Shown: piece after piece, positions 47,517-61,032 of the stretch
Layout of the letters: each line of letters opens with the position of its first letter
How positions within the stretch are numbered: position 1 is the stretch's first letter
From: Escarpia spicata
Lineage: Eukaryota > Annelida > Polychaeta > Sabellida > Siboglinidae
Length of the DNA: 64,000 nucleotides
Direction: 5' to 3'
Assembly: GCA_963995525.1 (NCBI GenBank)
Contig: OZ023217.1
Location: 20,626,273 to 20,690,272, forward strand
Made by a program: the position numbers and the translations under genes
Notes under the pieces: generated by a model
The model's database searches: none
Told to the model about the DNA's origin: nothing
What the model saw: the letters and a program-made list of their open reading frames with translations, nothing else

Positions 47517-49212
47517 TTAGTCTAACGTCGCTAACGGCCAGTTTCATGAAGCCTAATAGTCCTAGTTAAAGTTACGCCATTTGCGTAAACTCCTGTTTGC
47601 TCATTTAAAAACACATAATTTACAAAAACATTCATCTTAGCGACAAGAAAACGTTAACCTGTCATGAAACCGACGCCTGTTTGGTAGGGGCCCATCTTGT
47701 ATTTTCTGTAAATTGTTGTATTATTATCTGTAAACTATTGAGTCACGCAACTCACATTCTCGGCGAAATAACGCAGACGGGCGCGAGTCTGTTTAGCGAG
47801 ATTACTCTTGGGTCGAGTGCGGAGTCATTAGAACCAATGAGACGACGGGAATAAATGGATAGTGTCAATCTCATTATTCATTAGAGTTAATGTTACTAGC
47901 ATAAATGGTTATGGGTAGTTAGGTTAGGGTCAGTTAGGGTTATGGTTAGGGTCAGCAACAGAAAGTAATTCAGATTAGTCATGGTTAACTTATGGTTAGA
48001 CTTCCACTGATAAAGCAGTGGACTTCACTGGGAAGAGAGCGGCAAACAGTGGCGCCACCCAATGGCGCCTAAGTAATCGAGGTTATATAGTGTGTTGTTG
48101 CTTGTTTTATAGACTTGAGAATCCACGAGGGAGCGCCACTTTCCTTAGCTACACACGGTCTTTGCGGCATCATTGGCGCTTGTAGTATGACCTAAACCGA
48201 CGAGACCATATAAAAATGGCGTCAAACCATATATTAATCGAAGTTATCTCAACTAACCAGTATTAGGAAGTTTCCCATCTATTTCCAGACTCTCGTGTAC
48301 CATAACACGTAAATGCTGTAGGTACTGTACAACTACACGACCGAACTAGATTTTATAAGATTCTAAAATTAATGTGGACTAAAAATATGAACTGTCATTC
48401 GACTTTACTTTATTATTGCTCTGCTAGTATGTTGACCTATATTGACAGCGCTGTAGTGCTTCTATATTGGCATATTATATTAATGAGTTTCTACACGCAT
48501 CTCTAAACCTAGATTGTCATCGCATGACCATTTTATTATTATATTTATACATTCATTATATTTATGCTTCGTCTAAAGCCCGTTACATATTGCTTATACA
48601 CCGACATTTCAGAATAAGCGTAACCATTTTTGTCACTGACATATTCAAAATAAACATATATGTTGTTCTACATTAACGGTAAGCATTTACCAGAGAAGAA
48701 AACTTACAATCTGTTTGCAATTCAGTCCATGACGTAATAATTCATTTTAAAATACAGATTTCCTTTTGTTCAGATTGGTGACGGATCTTACCGTTACTCT
48801 TGGCAAAATTCAGTGACCATGTGAAATAACAAGGTAGGAATGAGGACACGATCTTTCACGCAAACGTTGATGCCGAATTCACACGAGCAGATTGTGTGCC
48901 CTCAACTCTGAGTCAAACCCCGGTTTGGTTATAAATTCAGTGGTGTGATGTAGCCAGTTCACGTGACCTGTTGCTTAGCCAAGCCATCAAAAATGGATGT
49001 CGAACACTTGATGCGTTTGTGCTTGCTATCGTATATTTTGTTTAAATTCTGACCTAGAAGATTTTCATTACGACACAAACATAAGGTAAGGGGAGCGATG
49101 TATGTGGTAATGTTTGGCATATCATGCTGAAATTGTCCTGTTCGGAAATCGCCAATTTTCGCGATAGTGCATGTGCCTACATGGAATTGTGGGGAGAATT
49201 TCGTTCAAAACG
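47517..49212. other. Non-coding stretch with a small inverted-repeat unit
   Basis: GTTTCATGA (about 47541) and TCATGAAAC (about 47663) are inverted and about 115 bp apart, with CTAGTTAAAGTTA and GTTAAC words just inside, suggesting a MITE of about 140 bp (47535-47680). At 47905-47955 there is a GGTTAGGGT-rich patch that is irregular, unlike a true telomere array. The rest has nothing recognisable. Confidence 0.5.
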
Positions 49213-49985
49213 TAGGGTAGGGTGGGGTAAGAAGCCCCCTCGATGTAAGACGCCCCCTTGGTATTTCAATCGTTTGCTGCCTGTCTCTGGTGGATGAAAA
49301 CAATGCTGCCACTTAGCATTTATTGCGTCCGAACGCGCGAGAACGCTAAAACAACGGTGAGTAACAAAAAAGTGAATGTGTCGTTACTTTATGCGTCGTT
49401 TATGTCAGTAGTTTCAATTATTACCATGCAAAACGGGCGATAATTAAATGTAATTTGACCATCGGCACATGTCTGCATGAAACCTATTGGGGGCAAGACC
49501 CCTTGAGGGGCGTCTTACCCCACGTTTTTTAATTGTTTGTTTTACACATGCAACGTAGGCTAACGTGCAAGGCCTAGCATTAGAGCTACAATTAAATATT
49601 ATTTTATTTATAGTATTTGTATATTATGTTTTATATCATTCTATATTACCAATAATTATTGCATTATTATGATGTAATTGTTATATTAATTGTCCTATTT
49701 TATTATCTGTGTATTTGCAACATGGTATTTATATATATTGCTTTTTTATTCCTGTATTTTTTCCATAAATTATGTATAAGCATAGGGCTACAGTGAAAAA
49801 CTGTATTTTAATCTGAATGTACTAGCCTACCCTGTATAAATATGTTTAAACAAAATAAATAAATAAACAAATAAATAAATAGGCATAAATAAATAAATAA
49901 TAAAAACGGCATGTGTTTGAATGCAAATTTGCAATAGGCCTATGACAGATTGAACATCTACTGACTAATATTTTCTTCTGTAGAA

Positions 49986-50231
49986 ATGATCCGCACGTAC
50001 AAGCGCAAGTCGGAACGGGGTGCCTGCGGGGACGATGTGTTGAAGGAGGCACTGGCAGCGCTGGGGGATCAGCCTATGAAGGTTGTCAGTTGGCGTTATT
50101 GCCTTATTTGGAGGGTGAAGCGGCGCGTAGGAAATAACAAGCCGAAACCAGCTTGTTGTTGCCAAGGTGACTCGGCAATCACGAATTCCGTCAGGTATCA
50201 TTACGACCACTATATAGTCCCGCAGTTCTAG
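49986..50231 (+). pseudogene. Pogo-type transposase, N-terminal HTH exon
   Basis: The ATG at 49986 directly follows a splice acceptor (TTTTCTTCTGTAG, then AA). The frame reads MIRTYKRKSERGACGDDVLK, then EALAALGDQPMKVVSW. The RTYKRK.ERG start followed by a helical .LKEAL.AL segment matches the pipsqueak-type helix-turn-helix at the start of pogo/Tigger transposases. The second half of the HTH (SWRYCLIWRVKRRVGNNKPK) fits loosely, and after about residue 55 similarity stops. The DDE_1 catalytic domain does not follow. An intron in the 5' leader between the TIR and this exon is likely. Confidence 0.72.
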
Positions 50232-51639
50232 TTCAAAGTCTGCATATATACAAATATGACGTATTCAAAATTGAAATGTAATAAGAAATGTGAATGTGAT
50301 AAAGTACAAATACGTGTGAATACTATGATATAATTGGGAATAATGAGTGCTTGTAATCCGCCGATTTAGTTTACGGCACGTCGTGCCGGCGTGTTGCTAC
50401 GTCTGAATACCGCAACGTCTACATCTACGAGTCTATGTTATCGACTTAGTTGCTGGTGGGGGGAATAACCTTCAAAATAATTACAAAAATAAATGTCAGC
50501 TACCGTAGCCAGTATAACGTTTTGCGAAATAGTGTCGTCATCTATTAATCAACATTAGTCACAGTCCGGACCAAGACCTGTCAAAAATGTATTGTAGGCA
50601 TTGTCATTGGAATGTATTAATTTAAAAGAAATAGTTAAAGACAAATATTATTGAAGTTGGACTGCTCAAATACTATAAAATGTAACCGCATTTAATTAAG
50701 TGACATTACAAATATTTAAATCCTTAAAAATACTTGTTATACAGTCAATAGCATACAACAAAACACTGTAGTCATATCTGATATAATTAGTTATTGGCAT
50801 AGTAAATAGGTTCACATCAGTCAACTAAAGTCAATCACCATGTAGGCCTAATACTAATTTATGTGTCTCAAATATTGGCTTGTAACAATGGACCCTGAAT
50901 TGATGCTCCAGTTTTGAGGCGACAATTTAGCAAGCATGCTATCATACCAACTTTTTTCCTGATATAGATTGCATGACTGCAAACACCAATATATGCTTTT
51001 AATAACAAGGACATTGTATATAATTTATTGACTTTTCAATGTAAGCCTAACAAGGAAAAAAGGAAATAACGTCACAGGAAAAAGCCACAAAGATTAATAA
51101 ATATGTATTTTGTATTTATAAAGTTCAAATGTTAAACACATTTGAGTGCACATGCATTTTAATCATGAAAATTCAAGATAACACACATATCCACAAAAAA
51201 AACCGTTGAAAAAGTCACTTGTAAATCACACTTGTGCTCTAATTTTAATTTATATTTGCACGATTGTGTCATTTTGTTCATAATATATAACGGAAGTATT
51301 CAAACAACCATAAGGCCTAATACCGAGCGCAAGCTTCGAAGGATACAGCGAAGGATTTAGCACGCGAGATGACATCGTCCCTCGTGGTAATACAAATGTC
51401 ACTTGTAGTGCTGTCACGCCATCGAACTGTAGTGTCAAAACATAAAGGAAGCCAGTGGTCGTGTCGCCAGTGCGACACTTTGTCGATGCAGTAGTTAATA
51501 CTGACAATACTGTTGTTCCATTGAACATTCACCATGACCGTGGGTATGCAAAGTTGCCATCGCAGTCTAGCACGCCTTCTCCAACTGACCCTGACCATGG
51601 CAGTTCTGTCAATATAGACGCCCTTCGGATGTCCCAGTC
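50232..51639. other. Non-coding interior of the nested element
   Basis: AT-rich. No DDE_1 remnant of pogo could be read here on either strand. A 13-base perfect palindrome GGCACGTCGTGCC lies near 50377-50389. From about 51450 the composition shifts to that of the following pseudogene, whose unfolded N-terminal part may begin there. The 135- and 92-codon minus frames at 51250-51724 are antisense to it. Confidence 0.5.
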
Positions 51640-53699
51640 TCACTATCGCCATCTTCAGACGATTCTGTCTGCAACAGCGAGAAGAGAAACATTGAAGTGA
51701 GTGATGCAGAATATATTGTAGCATGTGACAGCGGTATCACTGATGATGACTCAAGCGGTTCTTACATTAATGGGAAAGAGAGAAAGTTTGTCATCTGTGA
51801 GAAAACATCATTTCACTTTTCTGCACCTGCTAAAACACCAAACTGCAATAAACCACTTATATCAAAGCCTAGCATCACAGTGGTTGTGACCACAGAATGT
51901 GTTGATGGCCACTCGTTCATGTGGCACTCGCAACCCAAGATTGGTAACATTTATGAGAGTAACTTGTTGATACCAAGCGTCCTCTTCCTGACTGGACATT
52001 CATTCACTATGTACAATTTGGTCAACCTAATGAACCTATGTGCCTTGTCACCCCGCCAGTGCTACAACATACAGCGGGCATACATACTGCCAGAGATAGA
52101 GGACATGCCATTCAGAGGCCATCATGTCAGCTCTGGCCGGACTGAGCGTGGTCGCATCAGACGATGCAAGATATGACAATCCAGGACACAACGCTACATT
52201 TGGCATTTACTTCATCATGGACACTGACAGCCAACTCATCATTGCTCAAGAAACTGTTCGGGTCACAGAGGTCAAGAACAGTTACTGGATGGAAGTGGAG
52301 GGCTTGAAACGCTGCTTGGACAACCTGACTGACCATGGGGTGAAGATCACCACACTTGCCACTGATAGACATCCCAGCATTAGAAAGAGAAAGAAATAAA
52401 GGTTGTTGCCTGCCAAGAAAGTTGAAGTTGTCCCTTTGATAGGCGCAATTGCCAACCACCTGTGGTATTGCGCATCAGCTTGTGATGGTGATCCCCGCTT
52501 GATGAAGGAGATGTGGATCTCGCTCCTCCATCACATCAGGAATTCCATTCATGGACAGCAGGCGCAGAGTTGTACCGGAAGTGCAGTCATGCAACGTATA
52601 CACAACAAGAAGTGAAAACAAGACTGAAGGTACAGAAGCCTTCACTGTCCAGAAAGCTATACTGGACTGTTGCCTACTGTATGATATAGAGAGGGTTACG
52701 AAGTGTGTTCACACTGGTGAACTGGAAAGCTTACATGCCCTCTTCCTCAAGTATGCACCCAAGTTCAGCCGTCAAGGCATCATAGCCAGACTCCACTTGG
52801 CCACCATTGACCACAACACAAATACAAGGTAAGGCTTGTGATATCAATAGTGTTAACATTTGATGTTACAAAATAATGTATCAGTTGCTTGACAAAGCTG
52901 CACACTTTAGAAATAAACTTAAATGGCTGAAAATCCCTGCCTGTACTCGATAGCAAAACAATGTTAGGAATACACTTTCGAAAATACAATCTCACTGCAC
53001 AAGAGTATGCATGCAAACAACAGATAACAATTACATAATTAAAATTGAGGACATTTGTTTATTGTTACTTGAATTGTTTAATTATATATCAATGGAATTG
53101 GAATGGTATGCTTTGGAATTGCTTATTGAAATATAAACTGATGCATATATAAATTATATATATATATATATATGATTAAATAATAAATATTTGAATGTAT
53201 TATGGAATTGGAATTCCTTGGAAGTTTAAATTGAAAAGGATGGCAGAATTCGGAACCGATTAATAAATGACATTAGCCGTTTGATTGAGAGAGAGAGAGA
53301 GCGAGAGCGAGAGAGCGAGAGAGCGAGAGCATACAAGCAAGCTGCTATAGCCAGCTATTCTTCAGATATTTCTATTGTTATACTGATTTTAGATTTATCA
53401 TTTGTTCAATCAGCGGGAAACGGTGAAAACAGCAGACAACAAGCTACGGTATCAGCTGCAGTATTCAAAGTCTGCTGGGTATGTAGTGAAGAAAGTGATG
53501 GCGTCAAAGGACTACAGCTTCCGAGGAGAAATTCTAGAGGGCATTGCAGCTAGATGCACGAGTGGCACAAAGCTGTGAAGTGTGCTCCAAGTTGCAACAT
53601 CAAGTAAGGAGGTAACTCTAGCAGAGCATGCAGGCATCGAAAAACCAGCAAAAGAGGAGGCTGTGGCAAAGCAAAGAAGCGGCTTTACGGAAAACTAGT
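51640..53699 (+). pseudogene. Transposase-like protein (P2X7-like/THAP-associated family)
   Basis: The conserved regions of a widespread eukaryotic family can be followed. I remember it from fish and invertebrate predictions labelled P2X purinoceptor 7-like or uncharacterised. ERKFVICEKTSFHFSAPA (51776) is followed by FMWHSQPKIGNIYESNLLIP (51918), VASDDARYDNPGHNATFGIY (52150), TEVKNSYWMEVEGLKRCLDN (52268), TLATDRHPSIRK (52350), IGAIANHLWYCASACDGDP (52438), VTKCVHTGELESLHALFLKY (52695) and IIARLHLATIDHNTNT (52782). A GT-AG intron (52830-53420) separates a last exon with KLRYQLQYSKSAGYVVKKVM and KPAKEEAVAKQRSGF. The Asp (SDDARYD), Asp (ATDRH) and Glu (TGELES) could be a D-D-E triad. Damage: frameshifts near 52150 and 52590, a deletion after RHPSIRK that removes the usual H..DVWH segment, a 1-base shift just after the intron, and a TGA at 53577-53579. 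Confidence 0.72.
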
Positions 53700-53701
53700 T
53701 G

Positions 53702-54650
53702 TATCCGTATCAATTCGGTTTAGTGCCACCCAATTGATACGACATCCAATTTCAAATGACAATGGATTTCTATGCTTAAATAACATAGTTTGAACATCAC
53801 TGGCAGAAATAGAGAAACGTTTTAGGCAAAGTGCATTCTCACTACTGTATAGGACCTCCTAAAGTAAGGAACATCCACTTAAAAGTTTGTATCCTAGTTG
53901 TGGTATGCAATGTATTTTATTAGACACTATTCTATGTAGGGAACTTTGGGTATATGTAATTTATTGGAATAGTTTAACCAAGTCCAAACATGTTATTTAT
54001 AGTGAGTTTTTTGCAACAGACTACCATTCTTAAACATCACACTGAACTGTACATGTATTTGTTCATATGACTCACTGTACACTTTTAATGTGGCTTCTAG
54101 GATGTGTGTCACAAAAATGATAAGGGCCATTACCATTAAAACTGGACTGTTACCATCAAGTTTAGTAAAAGTAAATTGCCATCTTACAACAAAATAAGGC
54201 TAATCGAATCAATCGATATGTTCTGAAAGTTCATTTATTTGCATTAGTTGATAATAAACAACCGGTATCTTCTAATTATTGTTATACTGGCAAAACTGTG
54301 TTTTATTAATATCACATCATGAATTCAGTGAATTGGTTCATTTGTTTGTGAAGGGCTGTAATAATTATGATTGTAAGACTACATTTCATGATGTGGTCTT
54401 GATAACACACACACATAATACACATAACATTTGTATTATATTAAAAACTCCACTTAAATATTTTTGTATCAATAATACATTGCACAATGTCCTGATTATG
54501 TATCTATTAATGCATGGTAGTGTGCAATTTGTCTACATTTTTATATAAATTAAGCAAGTTGCTTGAACACTTTTAAATAGGGAATTAAACAAGTGTATAA
54601 AAAGGATGTCGTATCGATTTTCTCCCCCAAGTGATACGGAAGTTTAAAAA
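53702..54650. repeat. Inverted repeats of about 45 bp enclosing 950 bp
   Basis: The left arm (about 53704-53748) starts CCGTATCAATTCGG and ends TTGATACGACATCC. The right arm (54605-54649) is its inverted, slightly diverged copy (GGATGTCGTATCGAT, ending AAGTGATACGG). GATACG words occur at both ends of each arm, so each arm is itself partly palindromic. The left arm begins only a few bases after the stop of the transposase-like pseudogene. This may be a separate MITE or the right-end structure of that gene's own element; no matching left terminus was found near 50-51.5 kb. The enclosed DNA is non-coding. Confidence 0.65.
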
Positions 54651-55192
54651 ATCACTTTTAATAACTCGTCTCTACCAAAATTCTTCGACGTCTTTGTCAA
54701 CAAAATAAAAATAGTCCCGGTATGCGCGCACATCTAATATTCTGAACTTTGCTTTGAAAACCCCGCCCCCTTCTGGCAGCTAAAATCTTCGTTCGGGAAG
54801 TGCGACTTTAACAACGATTTCATTGGTTATAAATCGTTGCCATTTAATTTCACCTTTTTATTTCGAACGTGTATACAAGTTATTTGTTGACCTATAGAAC
54901 GCCTATCGTGTATAATAGGGCACCATATCTTTGTTTTCGCACAGAAATGTCTACTAATGAAGTAAACCGAAAAACCCCGAAATTTAACATTGATTAGATA
55001 GGAGTGAATCAAACCACTCGCTTGGAACAAAGATGGCAATACGCAGTGCTCTATAGCAACGATTTAGGCATCGAACAAAATCATTTTTTTAGTTTGTCTT
55101 ATAAATGAGTACGTTTCTATTAACATTAATGTATGCTTATATAGTATATATTTAAATATGTAGCATGAAACAGCTGCATTTCATTTCCCCTT

Positions 55193-55503
55193 TAAGGAGC
55201 TAATAAAGCAGCTATCTCCGTTGCCAAATATATCGCGCCCACGTGCAAGATCGCGTATTGGCGAGTGTGCCACTGTTCTGACATCGACGCCGCATAAGAA
55301 CAAGTTGGCTATGCAGCAGGCGAAGAAAGAACGCACAACCAAGCTCAAGAAAAAGTCCCTGGCGACAGGAGAGCCATTCAAAGATAGCCGATCACGATAG
55401 GTGTGGGTGCAATGCCAACTGTGCAAGAAATGGGCCCACGTAGATTGTACCGCGGGACGGGCCTTTTCCACGTGTCCCAACTGTGAATCGGAGAGCGATT
55501 GAC
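55193..55503 (+). pseudogene. Pogo-type transposase, C-terminal exon with zinc-binding tail
   Basis: The frame reads ELIKQLSPLPNISRPRARSR, then VLTSTPHKNKLAMQQAKKER, then KLKKKSLATGEPF. After a TAG at 55398-55400 comes WVQCQLCKKWAHVDC, then TAGRAFSTCPNCES, then the TGA at 55501-55503. The LTSTP.K..L basic segment plus the C-x2-C-x4-W-x-H-x3-C-x8-C-x2-C tail is the typical C-terminus of pogo/Tigger transposases in marine animals, as I recall. An AATAAA at 55558-55563 would serve as poly-A signal. The TAG, and the missing upstream catalytic domain, make this copy dead. Confidence 0.8.
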
Positions 55504-55900
55504 TGTGCATTATGTGCCATATGTTCATCTGTTGCCTGATGTCGTTTAAAATGCTTTAATAAAGTTCGTAGTTCTTATTTGAAAGTATTCAACGCATTTT
55601 GCAGATTTAATTTATGTTTGTTTCACCACAATTTCTCATTGGGGCAAGACGCCCTCTGTGGGCCGGTTGCCCCACACTAAAGGGCGTCTTGCCCCACGTA
55701 GGGGGCAAAACGCCTCCTTTGGCATTTGTTTTTTAATTGACGATCATAACAGTTAGTGCCGTCAGATAACAGAATGCCTTTGGTGAAACATGGAATAGGT
55801 ACCCCGCAATCGTGTGCAAGCCAAAAACCTCAACATTTTCACTGTACGCTTAAATATGCCCATTTTCCCTTAAGGAGGCTCCATGCCCCACCCTACCCTA

Positions 55901-56085
55901 AATGGAAACAGAGTATAGCAAAACAAAATTGTTTTCATCGTGATTGGACTGCTGACTTATTTAGTGTAATTGTGTGATGCCTGTGCTATGTCAATCAAAC
56001 TAATTTTTTATAACAGTCGTCATAATATTTGTTGTTACTGTTTGGTTAAATTGAATTGACCTAACCACTGAATTTACCTGTTGTC
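55901..56085. other. Non-coding flank of the pogo-like element
   Basis: Short AT-rich stretch between the right TIR and the 148-bp duplication; nothing recognised. Confidence 0.5.
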
Positions 56086-56376
56086 TAGCAAAAGTTCGGT
56101 CAAGCTATGAGAGATGGATGCCGGAAACGTGGAGAGTTTATGCATCCCGTCGTATATTTTGGTGAAATTATCGCCACAAAAGTGTGTCTTTATGACAAAA
56201 ATGTAAGGCAAAGTTTTTAAAGTAAATGTTCGATCTAGCAAAACCTCCGCCAAACAAAATGGACGCAGAACACATGCCGAGTTCGAACATTTTAGTTCGC
56301 ACATTTCGTCGTACATTTTGTTGAAATTCTTGTCCCAAAAGTGTTTCTTTTTAACAAAACCAAAGGCAAAGTTTGT
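56086..56376. repeat. 148-bp tandem duplication, diverged
   Basis: Two units start CTAGCAAAA at 56086 and 56234. Both contain CGTCGTA.ATTTTG.TGAAATT near their middle and AAAAGTGT.TCTTT and AAGGCAAAGTTT at their end. The second unit runs into a (GT)n microsatellite (56374-56405). Confidence 0.75.
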
Positions 56377-56405
56377 GTGTGTGTGTGTGTGTGTGCGTGT
56401 GCGAG

Positions 56406-58650
<2,245 letters not shown>

Positions 58651-58654
58651 ATTA

Positions 58655-58842
58655 CGTGGAACCCCCTGGGGAATAGAAGAAGAGGAAGGCCGAGAAACAC
58701 CTGGCAGAGTCACGAGAAGCGAAAGAAAGCAGATGCGAAAAACCTGGAAAGAAATTGAGAAAAATGGCAACAAACCGACAACAATGGAGGACCACGGTCG
58801 ATGGCCTATGCTCCCTGCGAACAAACAGGCGTAAGTAAGTAA
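58655..58842 (+). pseudogene. LINE ORF2 C-terminal scrap
   Basis: Blocks in shifting frames give WNPLGNRRRGRPRNTWQS, then KADAK, TWKEIEK and MATNRQQWRTTVDGLCSLR, then TNRRK and a stop, followed by GTAAGTAA. The R-GRPRNTW and W..LV.GLC..R.NR.K words are the usual C-terminal end of a common LINE type in aquatic animals. The GTAA repeats look like its 3' tail. Only about 60 codons remain. Confidence 0.75.
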
Positions 58843-58979
58843 AATGCAATTTATCCCAGTTAAACGACTTGCATAAGAGAGTGCTTGTTTTCAAAACGCG
58901 ATCATCGCCATTTGTCTTTGTTATAATCGTAATGCGATATATCTTTCTCAGCTAATCAACAACGCCTTGCCGTTCTTCC

Positions 58980-59048
<69 letters not shown>

Positions 59049-59060
59049 TGCATGCGTGCG
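58980..59060. repeat. (GT)n microsatellite
   Basis: About 66 bp of pure GT (58982-59047) followed by a short GCATGCGTGC run. Confidence 0.97.
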
Positions 59061-59629
59061 TGCATGCGTGTGTGTCGCATTTTGCACTGAAACCCTTCAA
59101 ATGTCAAAATTTTTAATGACAAATGTAAAACTTATCATATACAACAAGGGGTCACTGAGACTAGAAATCGGCAAGTAAAGGTTCTAAGAATACAACTGTA
59201 CTAAGAAATGCAAACTGTTCAAGCAATACCATAAGAAATGTAGGCTACGCGACATGTTAAAAGATACTGACCATCGGATAATAATATTGCTGCATAAAAA
59301 CATGCATTGTTTAGAGTTTCGGAATGCGTGGGTGGAATGGAAACAGATTACGGGGAAACAAACTGATGCAGCACAGTTACCAGGTATTCGACATTGACCA
59401 TACAAGTAACTGCTTACCTCAATACGAGCTACGAAAACAAAGAGGATGGCGAAAATCTAAAACACATCAGATGAGCGCAATAATAGGAATGTAATTCGAT
59501 ATGCGATGTCAGCGAAATGAGAGAACACCGGTGTAAAATATAGCAGATGGCGGTACAACGCATTTGATTTATTATGTACACAAAATAAACTGTGGTTTTA
59601 CATCAAACTTAACAACAACGGATATGTCT

Positions 59630-61032
59630 GCATATTCACCCGCTCAGTGCAGGCGGTCAACTAAGATCAGCGCTCTGTGTCCGGGCGCTGCCACCATGCA
59701 TGTCATCCGTCTAACTTGTGCCGCGCTGTCATTTCCCGCAACGACTGCAGCCACTGGGCACTGTTGCAAGGCCACCGTGGGAATCTGACCAGCGGTCATC
59801 GGGCGAGGAGACGGGGTGGAGAAACAGCGACGACTGCCAAATGGTTGAGCGGGGACATTTCACCGGTTGGAACCCGTTGTAAGAATCTCGTTTTAGCCCA
59901 ATGAAATTACTATTTACTGGATGTATGTACCCAAACTTTGCGGAATAAAAAATCATCCTAATTTGGCCTGCATAGTTTTCTGCATCGTGGGTCCGTGACC
60001 CAAAATCGAGATTCTCGGAGCGCGAACCGCTTGTGAACATCCCTCGGCCGAGGTTCTTCGGCGCGTTTACGCTGCGATTCTTCACAACTACGTTATTGTT
60101 CGCCGTTTCAGTTCGGCTGAACCGTCGTTTCGTCTCCCAGCGCCGTCGACTCTCCTCGACGCACAGTCGAGCGGCCTCGACGCACAGTCGAGCGGCCTCG
60201 ACGCCCGTCACAGTCGGACCCCGCCGCCAACATCGACGACGGCAACGATTCGGGCGAACTGAAACGTGCGAAAAACAACGTCGTTTGAAAAAGCACGGTG
60301 CAGACACGCGAAGACGCGGCAGCCGAGAGTTGCGGTGGTGCCCAGGCGCCGAGGTGAAGCTTACACGTAACGAGGTGAACACGTGGACCTGCCTAGTCGG
60401 TGCACGTACGAGGTTTTTTATTGCACGACGGCAGCAACGCGAGGTACAGGAATGTATCGGTGGCAAGGGCGTGGCGTGAGATCAGCCTCGGCGAGGGGCC
60501 GGCCTCTCCCGTCGGCATGCACCACTGTCGCGACGGGTCAGCGCGCGTCGATGTCGGTCGCAATCACGGCGACAACATTACAAAGACGATGTATAAAAGT
60601 AAAAAGAGGCAGTGTATACTAAATAAATAACGGCGTTAAATGCGTGGAGAACTTGACAGCAGTCGTCGGAAGAATCGATCCGACGCTGGTGATGATTCAT
60701 ACTGAACGCGTAGTCCCGTCTACTGGACTGGCCTGATCGGAGTAGGCTTGAGAATCCGGTCCGCGACGGGCCGATAAAATGTGCGTATACTTATATATAA
60801 TTTATATGTACATGTACATGTATATACATATATGTAATCCGTATAAAATTAATAAATAGATGTCTATATACACGTATGGTGCAATGGCGGCGGACCAGCC
60901 GGCGACACTAGGCGGCGGCACTAGCCGACGTCCCTAATTATTGCCCGGCACAGTACCGCCGGAACGAGGATGGCGAGATCGCGACAGCGAGAAGGAGAGA
61001 GCGGCCGACTGACGGACGGACACTCCGCTCGC
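59630..61032 (-). other. GC- and CpG-rich block 3' of the FAM78 exon
   Basis: Compared with the AT-rich surroundings this segment is clearly GC-rich, with many CG dinucleotides, and is continuous with the FAM78 exon on the minus strand. It contains two overlapping long frames: minus 59729-60466 (245 codons) and plus 60033-60479 (148 codons), both Arg/Ser/Thr-rich and without any domain I know. A 21-bp unit (ACGCACAGTCGAGCGGCCTCG) is tandemly doubled near 60159-60200. Minus-strand AATAAA words at 60422-60417 and 59573-59568 could end the FAM78 transcript, which would make most of the block 3' UTR. Confidence 0.45.

Larger units (their letters stand above)
49213..55900 (+). mobile_element. Pogo/Tigger-like DNA transposon with nested insertion
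   Basis: The left end (49213) reads TAGGGTAGGGTGGGGTAAG and the right end, inverted from 55900, reads TAGGGTAGGGTGGGGCATG, followed by a further AGCC match. If the outer TA is the target site, the TIR starts GGGTAGGG and the duplication is TA, as for Tc1/mariner/pogo. Subterminal copies of GGGGCGTCTTACCCCAC-like words occur inside both ends: GTAAGACGCCCCC (49245), GGGGCAAGACCCC (49490) and GGGCGTCTTACCCCACG (49507); then GGGGCAAGACGCCC (55638), GGGCGTCTTGCCCCACG (55682) and GGGGGCAAAACGCC (55700). The transposase start (49986) and end (55193-55503) survive. The catalytic middle is missing, and the interior instead holds an unrelated transposase-like pseudogene. Confidence 0.8.

Noticed and set aside
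47905..47955. Interstitial telomere repeat (GGTTAGGGT words)
   Set aside because: The TTAGGG words are irregularly spaced and few; no true tandem array.
51317..51724. 135-codon minus-strand frame
   Set aside because: Antisense to the better supported plus-strand pseudogene and without recognisable content.
59729..60466. 245-codon minus-strand frame as a protein gene
   Set aside because: Arg/Ser-rich, without a domain, overlapping another long frame on the opposite strand in a CpG-rich block. Better explained by base composition, probably within a 3' UTR.
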